Shown here: positions 33,975 through 43,065 of the stretch, one piece after another
How the letters are laid out: each line of letters starts with the position of its first letter
Numbering within the stretch: position 1 is the first letter of the stretch
Assembly: GCA_046733355.1 (NCBI GenBank)
Contig: JBKPOZ010000028.1
Coordinates: forward strand, 1 to 64,000
Direction of reading: 5' to 3'
Source: VAZQ01 sp046733355
GTDB taxonomy: Bacteria > Pseudomonadota > Alphaproteobacteria > Rhizobiales > Xanthobacteraceae
DNA: 64,000 bases
Program-made: the position numbers and the translations under genes
The notes under the pieces: model-generated
Database searches by the model: none
Seen by the model: only the letters and a program-made list of their open reading frames with translations
Told to the model about the DNA's origin: nothing

Positions 33975-35807
33975 GTGGCCGATCCCGCCGCCGCGAACGA
34001 CAGGGCACCGGCCTTTAACGGTCGCGCCTATCCGATTGAAGATCATCGCTACGACGTCGTGGTGGTCGGAGCGGGAGGCGCCGGTTTGCGCGCGGTGGTC
34101 GGCTGCAGCGAAGCGGGACTGAAGACGGCGTGCATCACCAAGGTTTTTCCCACCCGCTCGCATACGGTGTCGGCGCAAGGCGGCATCGCGGCCGCGCTCG
34201 GAAACATGGGCGAGGACGACTGGCGCTGGCACATGTACGACACGGTGAAAGGGGCGGATTGGCTCGGCGATCAGGATGCCATCGAGTATCTCTGCCGCAA
34301 TGCGCCCGACGCGGTCTACGAGCTCGAGCATTGGGGGCTGCCGTTCTCTCGGCGCGAGGACGGCAAAATCTATCAGCGGCCATTCGGCGGCATGACCACG
34401 CACTACGGCCAGGGCACCGCGCAACGCACGTGTGCGGCTGCCGATCGTACCGGCCACGCAATGCTGCACACGATGTATGGCCAGGCGCTGCACCATTCCG
34501 CCGAGTTCTTTATCGAGTACTTCGCCATCGACCTCATCATGGACGAGGAAGGCCGCTGCCGCGGTGTGGTGGCGCTGAAGCTCGACGACGGCACGATCCA
34601 TCGCTTCGGCGCGCATATGACGATTCTGGCCACCGGCGGATATGGCCGCGCTTATTTCTCCTGCACGTCGGCGCATATCTGCACCGGCGATGGCAACGCC
34701 ATGGTGCTGCGCGCCGGCCTGCCGCTGCAGGATATGGAATTCGTCCAGTTTCACCCCACCGGAATTTATGGGGCGGGCTGCCTCATCACCGAAGGGTCTC
34801 GCGGCGAAGGCGGCTATCTCGTCAACTCGGAAGGCGAGCGCTTCATGGAGCGCTACGCGCCTTCCGCCAAGGACCTTGCATCACGCGACGTGGTCTCACG
34901 CGCGATGACCATCGAAATCCGCGAAGGCCGCGGCGTGGGCAAGCTCAAGGACCACATCTACCTGCACCTCGATCATCTCGATCCGGCGGTGCTGGAGGAG
35001 CGCCTGCCCGGGATTGCGGAATTGGCGCGGATCTTTGCCGGAGTTGATATCACGCGCGACCCGATCCCGATCGTGCCCACGGTGCACTACAATATGGGAG
35101 GAATTCCCACCAACTATCACGGCGAGACCGTCACCAAGAAGAACGGTGCCGATGACCATGTGGTGCCGGGCCTCATGGCACTGGGCGAAGCCGCATGTGT
35201 GTCGGTGCATGGTGCAAACCGCCTCGGCTCCAATTCGTTGATCGATCTGGTGGTGTTCGGGCGCGCGGCCGGCCAACGATGCGCCGAGATCCTGCAGCCC
35301 CGTGACAAGCACCCGGACCTGCCGAAGGATTCTGCCGAGCTCGCCCTCTCGCGCCTCGACAAGTTCCGTTACGCCGGCGGCGGTACGCCTACCGCGCAGC
35401 TTCGGCTGCGTATGCAAAAGGTGATGCAGAACAATTGCGCCGTGTTTCGCACGGGCGAGGTGCTGCAGGAGGGCCATAATCTCATTCGCGAGGTGCATGG
35501 CGGCGTGGATGACATCAAGGTCGTGGATCGCTCGCTGATCTGGAACTCCGATCTGATCGAAACGCTGGAATTCGACAACCTCATCGTGCAGGCAATCGTC
35601 ACCATCGACTCGGCAGTCAACCGCGAGGAAAGCCGCGGCGCGCATGCGCGCGAGGATTTTCCCGAGCGCGACGACAAGAACTGGATGAAGCACACGCTCG
35701 CCTGGCTTGATCCTGCCGGCAAGGTGCGTATCCGTTACCGGCCGGTGCATAGCTACACGCTCACAAACGAGGTTTCCTACATCGAGCCGAAGGCGCGGGT
35801 GTACTGA
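33975..35807 (+). CDS. sdhA: Succinate dehydrogenase flavoprotein subunit
   Basis: This catalytic subunit has 610 residues. It shows the dinucleotide fold VVVGAGGAGLRAVVG, the His that covalently binds FAD in RSHTVSAQGGIAAALGN, substrate residues in the FHPTGIYGAGCLITEGSRGEGG block and the active-site HGANRLGSNSLIDLVVFGRAAG. GTG 33975 is the start. The gene overlaps sdhB by one base. Confidence 0.97.
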   Translation: MADPAAANDRAPAFNGRAYPIEDHRYDVVVVGAGGAGLRAVVGCSEAGLKTACITKVFPTRSHTVSAQGGIAAALGNMGEDDWRWHMYDTVKGADWLGDQDAIEYLCRNAPDAVYELEHWGLPFSRREDGKIYQRPFGGMTTHYGQGTAQRTCAAADRTGHAMLHTMYGQALHHSAEFFIEYFAIDLIMDEEGRCRGVVALKLDDGTIHRFGAHMTILATGGYGRAYFSCTSAHICTGDGNAMVLRAGLPLQDMEFVQFHPTGIYGAGCLITEGSRGEGGYLVNSEGERFMERYAPSAKDLASRDVVSRAMTIEIREGRGVGKLKDHIYLHLDHLDPAVLEERLPGIAELARIFAGVDITRDPIPIVPTVHYNMGGIPTNYHGETVTKKNGADDHVVPGLMALGEAACVSVHGANRLGSNSLIDLVVFGRAAGQRCAEILQPRDKHPDLPKDSAELALSRLDKFRYAGGGTPTAQLRLRMQKVMQNNCAVFRTGEVLQEGHNLIREVHGGVDDIKVVDRSLIWNSDLIETLEFDNLIVQAIVTIDSAVNREESRGAHAREDFPERDDKNWMKHTLAWLDPAGKVRIRYRPVHSYTLTNEVSYIEPKARVY

Positions 35808-36586
35808 TGGTGCAATTCACGCTGCCAAGAAATTCGAAAATCACGGAAGGCAAGATCTGGCCCTACCCGCACGAGGCCCACAGCCTGCGCGAATTCCGCA
35901 TCTACCGCTGGAACCCGGACGACGGACGCAATCCGCGCCTCGACACCTATTACGTCGATACCGACGATTGCGGGCCGATGATTCTCGACGCGCTCATCTG
36001 GATCAAAAACAAGGTAGATTCGACGCTGACCTTTCGGCGCTCGTGTCGGGAGGGCGTATGCGGCTCATGCGCCATGAACATCGACGGCACCAACACGCTC
36101 GCCTGTCTCAAGGCGATGAGCGACATCAACGGGACCGTAAAGATCTACCCGCTTCCGCACCAGCCTGTAGTCAAAGACCTCGTCCCCGACTTGAGCAATT
36201 TCTATGCCCAGCATGCGTCGGTCGAGCCTTGGCTGCACACGAGCTCGCCGACGCCGCCGAAAGAATGGCGGCAGAGTCACGAGGACCGCCACAAACTTGA
36301 CGGCCTTTACGAGTGCATTTTATGCGCGTGCTGCTCCACTGCGTGTCCGAGCTACTGGTGGAACAGCGAGCGCTTTCTCGGACCCGCCGCGCTGCTGCAG
36401 GCCTTTCGCTGGATCAACGACAGCCGCGACGAAGCTACCGGCGACCGCCTCGACAATCTCGAAGATCCGTTCCGGCTTTACCGCTGTCACACCATCATGA
36501 ACTGCGCCAAGGCCTGCCCCAAGCATCTCAATCCGGCAAAAGCCATTGCCGAGATCCGGCGCCTGATGGTGGAACGCCAGCTCTGA
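35807..36586 (+). CDS. sdhB: Succinate dehydrogenase iron-sulfur subunit
   Basis: This electron-transfer subunit of 259 residues holds three clusters: a [2Fe-2S] at SCREGVCGSCAMN, a [4Fe-4S] at CILCACCSTACPSYWW and a [3Fe-4S]/[4Fe-4S] region at CHTIMNCAKACPKHLNP. Length and spacing are normal. It closes the sdhCDAB operon; no clear terminator follows before the convergent tusA gene. Confidence 0.97.
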   Translation: MVQFTLPRNSKITEGKIWPYPHEAHSLREFRIYRWNPDDGRNPRLDTYYVDTDDCGPMILDALIWIKNKVDSTLTFRRSCREGVCGSCAMNIDGTNTLACLKAMSDINGTVKIYPLPHQPVVKDLVPDLSNFYAQHASVEPWLHTSSPTPPKEWRQSHEDRHKLDGLYECILCACCSTACPSYWWNSERFLGPAALLQAFRWINDSRDEATGDRLDNLEDPFRLYRCHTIMNCAKACPKHLNPAKAIAEIRRLMVERQL

Positions 36587-36654
36587 TTTTAGCGAGCTAC
36601 GGCTGCTGGTTCACAAGTGCTCCTTCGTCATGGCCGGGCATGACGTGGTTAGGG

Positions 36655-36879
36655 TCAGCGTTTGCGGATACGGAACACGAGCACGTCATTGTCGCGGGAG
36701 CTCGCTTCGAGCTTGTCCCCCGTCTGATTGAGCAGGTTCGGGATATCGATGGCCGCGAGCGGATCCGTGCATTCCGCAACCAGGATATCGCCGCTTTTCA
36801 TCGAGGTGAGCGCCTTGCGCACGCGCAAGGCCGGCAACGGACATTTAAGCCCACGCAGATCGACTATTCTTTCCGTCAT
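36655..36879 (-). CDS. tusA: TusA-family sulfur carrier
   Basis: This 74-residue SirA/TusA-like protein has the sulfur-accepting Cys in LKCPLPALRVRKALTSM. It relays persulfide sulfur from a cysteine desulfurase to acceptors, including molybdenum-cofactor sulfuration or thiolation. It starts 17 bases from a MoeA-like gene on the other strand, so a link to Mo-cofactor chemistry is suggestive. No other tRNA-thiolation (tus) gene is present. Confidence 0.85.
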   Translation of the reverse strand: MTERIVDLRGLKCPLPALRVRKALTSMKSGDILVAECTDPLAAIDIPNLLNQTGDKLEASSRDNDVLVFRIRKR

Positions 36880-36896
36880 TCCAATCAGGCCGATGA

Positions 36897-38033
36897 ATGC
36901 ATCCGATGCGGGATGATCGAACGCAAGGGTTTCAAAGAATAGCGCAATTCACACCATTGACCGACGCGCTTGCGCGCCTTGCTGGCCGCGTCGGCGGCGT
37001 GGCAATACAGCGTATCGAGGCCGTGGCCGCGCTTGGCTGCACGCTCGCTGAAGGCATCGCCATCGATGTTTGCAGGCCGCCCGCAGCGATTGCATTGCGC
37101 GACGGATGGGCCGTCAAATCCGAGCTTACGGCCGACGCCAGCCCTTACGCACCGGTCCCCATTCCCATGGCAACCTGGATGGAAGCCGGCGACGCGCTGT
37201 CGCCGGAACAGGATGCGGTGCTTGCGATTGACGCCACCAGCGCGCGAGCGGGACTCGTGCAGGCAGTCGCGCCCGTCGCCGCTGGCGACGGCGTTTTGCC
37301 AGCCGGCGGCGATCTACCACGCAATGCCGGCACGCTGCCGGCTGGGCGCCGCCTCAACCGCGTGCAACTCGCGCTGCTTCAGGCTGCTGGCATCGAAAAC
37401 GTATGTGTCCGAATTCCCCGCCTACGGCTTGCCCGTGCCCGCAAACGGGCCGATTGGGTCATCGATACGGCACTCGCATGCATAGCGGATGCGATTCATT
37501 GCAAGGGCGCGGTGGTGCTAACAAGCCATCCTGATCAACACTTCGAGCAGGCATTCGCCGATCCCGGCAGCGATGCCATTATTGTCGTCGGCGGCTCCGG
37601 GAGCGGACGCGCCGACCGGGTGGTGCGCACGCTTGCATCCATCGGGGAGCTTGTCGTGCATGGGATCGGTCTCGTTCCCGGAGAGACTGCCGCCTTCGGG
37701 TTGATCGAGAGCCGCCCTGTGCTGGTGCTCCCGGGCCGGCTTGATGCGGCGCTTGCCGCTTGGCACATGCTGGGACATGCAATGCTGGAGAAGCTCGCCG
37801 GCAGCACTGAGCCGCTCGTCAGTGCGGCGGCAAGGCTGACGCACAAGGTGGCTTCAGCGGCCGGCATTGCCGAGCTGGTGCCGGTGCGCTGCGAGGGCAC
37901 GGCTGCGACGCCGCTTGGTTCGAGCTATGTGCCGGCCGCGATTCTGGCCCAGGCGAATGGATGGATTCTCATCGCTGCCGACAGCGAGGGCTACCCGGCG
38001 AACAGCGAAGTCGCCGTAAGACGCTGGCCGTGA
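36897..38033 (+). CDS. Divergent MoeA-like protein (molybdopterin-binding fold)
   Basis: The 378 residues align with the central part of MoeA, where the second metal-insertion step of Mo-cofactor synthesis occurs. RPPAAIALRDGWAV matches the MoeA active-site region (usual MDGYAV), and IIVVGGSGSGRADRVV with VHGIGLVPGETAAFGLIESRPVLVLPGRL corresponds to the MPT-binding domain. The usual GDEL and SGGTSxGxxD residues are missing or altered, so catalytic activity is doubtful. It may be a subunit or regulator for the intact MoeA fusion that follows with a 4-base overlap. The start is ATG 36897 or 36906. Confidence 0.72.
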   Translation: MHPMRDDRTQGFQRIAQFTPLTDALARLAGRVGGVAIQRIEAVAALGCTLAEGIAIDVCRPPAAIALRDGWAVKSELTADASPYAPVPIPMATWMEAGDALSPEQDAVLAIDATSARAGLVQAVAPVAAGDGVLPAGGDLPRNAGTLPAGRRLNRVQLALLQAAGIENVCVRIPRLRLARARKRADWVIDTALACIADAIHCKGAVVLTSHPDQHFEQAFADPGSDAIIVVGGSGSGRADRVVRTLASIGELVVHGIGLVPGETAAFGLIESRPVLVLPGRLDAALAAWHMLGHAMLEKLAGSTEPLVSAAARLTHKVASAAGIAELVPVRCEGTAATPLGSSYVPAAILAQANGWILIAADSEGYPANSEVAVRRWP

Positions 38034-40018
38034 CGGAAGCTGCTGGAAGTGCAACCAGTGCTGCCGGTCTGCTGCATGCGATTCGGCACGCTGCCCGGCA
38101 GGAACAGTTTTTACAGGTAGTGTCCGAAGAAGAGGCGCGCCGCCGATTTGGCCAGCACCTCGATCTGTCTCCTCTGGAAAGCGAGCCTGTTGCGCTCTCT
38201 GCAGCCCTCGGACGTGTCCTCGCGCGTGATGTGACGGCGTCCATAGACGTACCGCCGTTCGACCGTGCAAATGTGGACGGCTTCGCTGTGCGCTCGGCTG
38301 ACACGATCGGCGCCACCGATGCGTCCCCCCGGCGAGTGGAACTCAACGACGAAGTGATTGTCTGCGGACATGCTCCGCAAGTGGAAGTGCGCACGGGAAC
38401 GGCCACCGTCATCGCCACCGGCGGTGTCATTCCGCGCGGAGCGGATGCCGTGGTGATGGTTGAACACACCGAGCTGCATGACTCCGGCGACCATGCCGCG
38501 CTCGATGTGCGTCAGCCCGCGCGGCCGGGCCAGTTCATTGCCTTTGCCGGATCCGATATCGCGCGCGGGGAGACGGTGCTCCGGCGCAAGACTCTCCTTT
38601 CCTCGCGTGAAATCGGAATGCTCGCGGCCTGCGGCATCGCCGAAGTTGACGTAGTGCGCAGGCCGCGCGTCGGCGTGCTCTCGACGGGCGACGAGCTGGT
38701 CGCACCCGGGGGCACACTGGGCCCCGCGCAGCTCTTCGACAGCAATGGCGCCATTATCGCTGCTGCCATTGCTGAAGCCGGTGGAGAGCCGATTCCTTTC
38801 GGAGCGTTTCCGGACAATGAGACGACGCTCGAGCGGGCCATGCGCGAGGCGCTTGCCGTTTGCGATATGGTCGTGGTGTCTGGCGGCACGTCGAAAGGCG
38901 CGGGGGATCTGTCACACCGGGTCGCTTCGCGCCTGGGCGAGCCGGGAATTCTCGTTCATGGCGTCGCGCTCAAGCCCGGCAAGCCGCTCTGCCTCGCGGT
39001 TCTCAACGGCAAGCCGGTGGCCGTGCTCCCCGGCTTTCCGACCTCCGCAATTTTTACGTTTCACAGCTTCGTCGCGCCGATCGTCCGCGCCCGCGCCGGC
39101 GTTGCGGCTCTCCGATCGCGGACCATCGAGGCGGAAATCCCCCTCCCTGTTCCGTCCGAGCTCGGGCGCAAGGAATTCGTGCTGGTGGCGCTGGTTGAAG
39201 GTGAGAGAGGGCCCATTGCATTTCCGGCGCACAAGGGCTCCGGCGCGGTGACCAGCTTCTCGCAATCGGACGGCTTCGTGGAAGTCGATGCACTCGCAAC
39301 TGCGGTGACGCCCGGCACGCGCGCGCAAGTGACGCTGCTTGCGCCTTCCGCAGAGATACCGGACCTTGTGCTGATCGGAAGCCATGACGTTGCCCTTGAT
39401 GTCGTGCTTGGCGAGGTCGCCGAGCAGGGCATCAGCTCACGTACGCTCGCAGTGGGCAGTCTCGGCGGTGTCGCCGCAGTCGAGCGTGGCGAATGCGATC
39501 TTGCTCCCGTGCACCTCCTTGATGCAAAGAGCGGCATCTACAATACCCATCTGCTGCATGAAGGCCTTTGCCTGATCAGAGGCTGGAGGCGCATGCAGGG
39601 ATTCGTTTACCGGACAGGCGATGCGCGTTTTTCCTGCATGAGCGCGCGCGAAGCAGTGCAGGCCGCGATGCGCGATCCCGAGTGCATCATGGTGAATCGC
39701 AACGCGGGCTCCGGTACCCGCGTTCTGATCGATGAACTGCTCGGCGGACTACGGCCGCCCGGTTACAGCAACCAGCCGCGATCGCATAATGCGGTGGCGG
39801 CCGCGCTGGCGCAGGAGCGAGCCGACTGGAGCATTGCGATCGAGACGGTTGCCCGACTCTATGGACTAGGCTTTCTTCCGATTGCACCCGAGGAATATGA
39901 TTTTCTCTTGCGCGAGAGCCGGCGCGAGCGGCGCGGCGTACAAGCCTTCCTGGCCGCGCTGGAGCACGCGGCAGTGCGGGAGAAAATCCGCGCTCTATGC
40001 ATGAGCTTTGCCGACTGA
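38030..40018 (+). CDS. MoeA fused to periplasmic-binding-type domain (MoeA-PBP)
   Basis: Starting at GTG 38030, the 662 residues form two parts. The first 400 or so are a complete MoeA: VPPFDRANVDGFAVRSAD, ATGGVIPRGADAVVMVEHT, VGVLSTGDELV, SGGTSKGAGDLS and LPGFPTSAIFTF. The rest (about 440-660) resembles the PBP-like domain of COG1910, including IGSHDVALDVVLGEVAEQGI, DLAPVHLLDAKSGIYN and NRNAGSGTRVLIDELL. No signal peptide is present, so it works in the cytoplasm, where the PBP domain probably senses molybdate, tungstate or an anion. It follows the MoeA-like gene with a GTGA overlap. Confidence 0.85.
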   Translation: MTEAAGSATSAAGLLHAIRHAARQEQFLQVVSEEEARRRFGQHLDLSPLESEPVALSAALGRVLARDVTASIDVPPFDRANVDGFAVRSADTIGATDASPRRVELNDEVIVCGHAPQVEVRTGTATVIATGGVIPRGADAVVMVEHTELHDSGDHAALDVRQPARPGQFIAFAGSDIARGETVLRRKTLLSSREIGMLAACGIAEVDVVRRPRVGVLSTGDELVAPGGTLGPAQLFDSNGAIIAAAIAEAGGEPIPFGAFPDNETTLERAMREALAVCDMVVVSGGTSKGAGDLSHRVASRLGEPGILVHGVALKPGKPLCLAVLNGKPVAVLPGFPTSAIFTFHSFVAPIVRARAGVAALRSRTIEAEIPLPVPSELGRKEFVLVALVEGERGPIAFPAHKGSGAVTSFSQSDGFVEVDALATAVTPGTRAQVTLLAPSAEIPDLVLIGSHDVALDVVLGEVAEQGISSRTLAVGSLGGVAAVERGECDLAPVHLLDAKSGIYNTHLLHEGLCLIRGWRRMQGFVYRTGDARFSCMSAREAVQAAMRDPECIMVNRNAGSGTRVLIDELLGGLRPPGYSNQPRSHNAVAAALAQERADWSIAIETVARLYGLGFLPIAPEEYDFLLRESRRERRGVQAFLAALEHAAVREKIRALCMSFAD

Positions 40019-40029
40019 ATTTGCGACCG

Positions 40030-41313
40030 ATGCTTCGCTTTTTTGTGCTTGTGATGTTCATCGCCGTGAGTGGGCCTGCAGCGGCGCAGTTGCGCGGGCA
40101 TGGAGGGCCGGTTCGCGCGCTCGCCATTTCGCCGGACGGCAGTGAAGCCGCATCCGGCAGTTTCGATACCGCAGTCATTCGCTGGTCGCTTGTAAGCAAC
40201 ACCGCAAAGCAGGTGCTGCGCTTCCATGCGGGCGCGGTGAATGCCGTCACGTTTTTTCCTGACGGTCGGCTCGCCACCAGCGGCGAGGATGCACGGGTCG
40301 CGCTCTGGGAGAGGGGACGGGACACACCCTCGCGCGTGCTGGAGGGGCACACCGCGCCCGTCGTTGGGCTGTCCGTGTCGCCGGATGGTACCGCCCTCGC
40401 TTCCGCAAGCTGGGATCACACCGCGCGCGTCTGGCCGCTCCGATCGGGAGCTAGCCCAATGGTGATCGAAGGCCATGCGCAGGGAGTGAACGCGGTTGCT
40501 TTCACTCCCGAGGGACGCGCGCTCGTGAGCGCCGGGTATGACGCGACGATCCGCCTTACGCCCACCACCGGGGAAGGATCGGCACTCGTTGCGACACTGC
40601 CCACGCCGCTGAACAGCGTTGCCGTAGCCGCGGATGGCGAGATCGTCACGGCCGGTGCCGACGGCAAGGTCTATTTTCTAAATTCGGCCGCAGCGCTCAC
40701 CGGCGAGGTTGCCGCAGCCCAGGCGCCGATCATCGCGGTCGCTCTCTCGCACGACGGCCGGCTTGTGGCTGCAGCCGGCATTCGCGGCTCCGTCGCCATC
40801 ATCGAGCGCACTTCGCGCAAGATGTTGCGCACTCTGGTCGGTCCGGGGCTGCCGGTGTGGTCGCTTGTGTTTCTCAAAGATGACCGGACGCTGCTCAGCG
40901 GCGGCACCGACCGCACGATCAGGCGCTGGAATACCGAAACCGGCGAGCAGATCGGCGACATCGTCGCCGGCGCTCCGGAAGATCCGCTCGCCCAATACGT
41001 GGGCGATCACGGCGCCGAGGTGTTTCGCGCCTGCGTTGCCTGCCACACGCTCAATCCCGTGGAGGGCATGCGCGCCGGCCCGACACTTGCGGGAATCTTC
41101 GGCCGCAGGATCGCGACGCTGCCCGGCTACAATTTTTCCGAGGCGCTCAAGCACCTCGACATCGTCTGGACGCCGGAGACCATTTCCAGGCTGTTCGAGA
41201 TCGGCCCCATGACCTACACGCCCGGCACGAAAATGCCGGAGCAGCGCATCGGCTCAGCCGAGGACCGCGCCGCGCTGGTCCACTTCCTGGAACGGACAAC
41301 GACGCGCAAATAG
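40030..41313 (+). CDS. WD40-repeat protein fused to C-terminal cytochrome c
   Basis: From ATG 40030 a signal peptide (MLRFFVLVMFIAVSGPAAA) precedes a seven-bladed WD40-like propeller (about 25-315; repeats such as RGHGGPVRALAISPDGSEAASGSFDTAV and EGHTAPVVGLSVSPDGTALASASWDHTARVW). A mono-heme cytochrome c domain follows, with CVACHTLNP, then GPTLAGIFGRR and the axial Met near YTPGTKMPEQ. It would be a periplasmic electron carrier with a protein-docking platform. The gene starts 12 bases after the MoeA-PBP gene. Bases 41211-41276 recur exactly at 45045-45110. Confidence 0.85.
   Translation: MLRFFVLVMFIAVSGPAAAQLRGHGGPVRALAISPDGSEAASGSFDTAVIRWSLVSNTAKQVLRFHAGAVNAVTFFPDGRLATSGEDARVALWERGRDTPSRVLEGHTAPVVGLSVSPDGTALASASWDHTARVWPLRSGASPMVIEGHAQGVNAVAFTPEGRALVSAGYDATIRLTPTTGEGSALVATLPTPLNSVAVAADGEIVTAGADGKVYFLNSAAALTGEVAAAQAPIIAVALSHDGRLVAAAGIRGSVAIIERTSRKMLRTLVGPGLPVWSLVFLKDDRTLLSGGTDRTIRRWNTETGEQIGDIVAGAPEDPLAQYVGDHGAEVFRACVACHTLNPVEGMRAGPTLAGIFGRRIATLPGYNFSEALKHLDIVWTPETISRLFEIGPMTYTPGTKMPEQRIGSAEDRAALVHFLERTTTRK
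41211..41276 (+). repeat. 66-bp direct repeat, copy inside cytochrome c domain
   Basis: These 66 bases encode the heme-ligand region TYTPGTKMPEQRIGSAEDRAAL and are identical to 45045-45110. This copy is within an intact gene and is presumably the source. Confidence 0.95.
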
Positions 41314-41328
41314 GCTTGTCGATAAAAG

Positions 41329-42489
41329 CTAGATGTAGCGGACATGCGTGAGCGTTCGGTGTACGAGCGCTGCAAGCTCGGCTTGATGGCTGGTGCCGGT
41401 CTTGGCAAACGCTTGCTGAAGCTGACTGCGCGCGGTGGTCAGCGCGACGCCCATCGACTCGGCAGCAGCTTGCAGGCCGTGGCCGTCCGAGATGGCGATC
41501 GCGATTTGCGCTTCGCGATAGGTGAGGTCAAAAGCCCGGCGCAGCGACTCGACCGTGGGATTGTCATTGCGCTCCGGATCGCTGATAAAGACGACGCCGC
41601 CCACCGGCTGATTGGTAGCTTCCAGTTTGCCCATAGGGGTGAGCGGAGCGGCGATGAGCAAGAGCGGTCTGAGATCATTGCCGCGGTTGACCGCGAGAAC
41701 CCCTTGTGTCCCAGCTGAGACCGCCTCGTTGATGAGGTCACGGACTGAGCGCGTATCCAGGGGGCGTCGGCCGTTGAGGCCCGCGCCGCAAAGGCGCAAA
41801 GCATCCGATTGTTTTATGATTTCCTCCGCGCGCTTGTTGAAGAAGAGGGGTTTGCCGCAGCAGTCGACCAGCACCACACCATACGTAAGGTAGTCCAGAG
41901 CACCCGATATCAATCTCGTATGCAGATCGGCGGAGTTCAAGCGCATCTCCAGGCGCAAAGCGCGATCGAGATGCGGGATGAGCAGGCACATGTAACGCAA
42001 ATTGTCGTGGCCGAAGATGCGCCCCTCCTGCCAAAGCTCTGCAATCAGCTTCCGTCCTGCTGCCTTTGAGCTGCCCGAGCCCGAACTGGTCACCCCGGCT
42101 GCAAATGCCTCCAGATATCTCTGCGCCATTTTCAGGCCGAGCGACTCACGGGCGCTCAATTCGGTGTGCGAGCGAAGTATGCTGAGAAAAACAATTTTCA
42201 GAAAACGGATGATCAGCTCGCCGAATTGTTCGACATACTGATCAAGAGCTTTTAAGTCCATCTTGGAGAGAAAGAAGGTGCTGCCGCACCCCGCCTCACG
42301 CGGATCTGCGTTGCAGGCCGGCCCAAGAAATGACGCGCCCGCGCTCTCGTCCGAACCCCAGAAGTTGCGCCGGCTGCCGATGAGTTCGCCGATCGCGTAA
42401 ATCGTTTTCGGCCAAAGCTCCGGCTGCTCGGTCGCTTCATAGATGCGATCGATAACGCTCAGCAGGACTTGCTCGTCAGCCGTCGCCAT
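41329..42489 (-). CDS. LuxR-type helix-turn-helix regulator, 386 residues
   Basis: A long N-terminal sensory part (residues 1-310) includes a PAS-like stretch (DYLTYGVVLVDCCGKPLFFNKRAEEI). It ends in a LuxR-family DNA-binding domain (about 325-385: FDLTYREAQIAIAISDGHGLQAAAESMGVALTTARSQLQQAFAKTGTSHQAELAALV). The signal is unknown. It is convergent with the WD40-cytochrome gene. GGAG precedes ATG 42489. Its target may be the divergent MFS unit across 370 bases. Confidence 0.82.
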   Translation of the reverse strand: MATADEQVLLSVIDRIYEATEQPELWPKTIYAIGELIGSRRNFWGSDESAGASFLGPACNADPREAGCGSTFFLSKMDLKALDQYVEQFGELIIRFLKIVFLSILRSHTELSARESLGLKMAQRYLEAFAAGVTSSGSGSSKAAGRKLIAELWQEGRIFGHDNLRYMCLLIPHLDRALRLEMRLNSADLHTRLISGALDYLTYGVVLVDCCGKPLFFNKRAEEIIKQSDALRLCGAGLNGRRPLDTRSVRDLINEAVSAGTQGVLAVNRGNDLRPLLLIAAPLTPMGKLEATNQPVGGVVFISDPERNDNPTVESLRRAFDLTYREAQIAIAISDGHGLQAAAESMGVALTTARSQLQQAFAKTGTSHQAELAALVHRTLTHVRYI

Positions 42490-42759
42490 GCCTGAGGCTC
42501 CAGGAAGAACTTAGCCCAAATCACAGCCTAGCGAATATCCGCTCGCGATTTTTCATGCGTTCATAGGAAGACCGCTGCCTTTAGCCCGAATAGTTTTGCG
42601 CCTGGCAAGACCCAACATGGCGTTGCCCGAATGGATTGCGCAATCCGCCAACCGCTCAGGCGCACTCGGTTAGGGCGACAGTCCAGCGTTGGAACCGGCT
42701 ATCGGAATACCGCCGTGCAGTCTGAGTTTCGGCCGCGCCATGCAAATTCGCGGCCGAAC

Positions 42760-42775
42760 TGTGACGCAGCTCACG
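42760..42775. promoter_or_regulatory. Crp-like site TGTGACGCAGCTCACG
   Basis: This matches TGTGA-N6-TCACA in nine of ten consensus positions and is an imperfect palindrome. It lies in the 372-base gap (42490-42861) between the LuxR-type regulator and the small-protein/MFS unit, about 90 bases before the latter. I see no other gene in the gap. Function is inferred. Confidence 0.4.
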
Positions 42776-42861
42776 TTCTGTCTTGAACCGATCGCCTAAA
42801 AGTTCGATCGACCAAAGATCATGCCGATGCTTTGCGATCCTTCAAGCTGACAGAGGTAACG

Positions 42862-43065
42862 ATGCATCGACTGATAACGCTCTACACGAGCTTGGCACCG
42901 AGCAAATTCCAGGGTGAGGGCGCGAATCATCCACTCGCGTTTTGGCCTACGGTTCTGTTCGTTTTGCTGCACGAAATATTTGCCATCGTCGCGCTGACAT
43001 CCGACCTCGCTTTGTCGACCGATCGGCGCATGCAGATTTTTCAGCAATCCGGAATTTACCCGTGA
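42862..43065 (+). CDS. Small putative membrane protein, 67 residues, coupled to the MFS gene
   Basis: The frame from ATG 42862 has AGAGG five bases ahead. It reads MHRLITLYTSLAPSKFQGEG, then one hydrophobic segment (LAFWPTVLFVLLHEIFAIVALTSDLAL), then a polar tail. Its stop overlaps the proposed GTG start of the MFS gene (GTGA), which suggests translational coupling. No family is recognised. A spurious frame remains possible. Confidence 0.4.
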   Translation: MHRLITLYTSLAPSKFQGEGANHPLAFWPTVLFVLLHEIFAIVALTSDLALSTDRRMQIFQQSGIYP

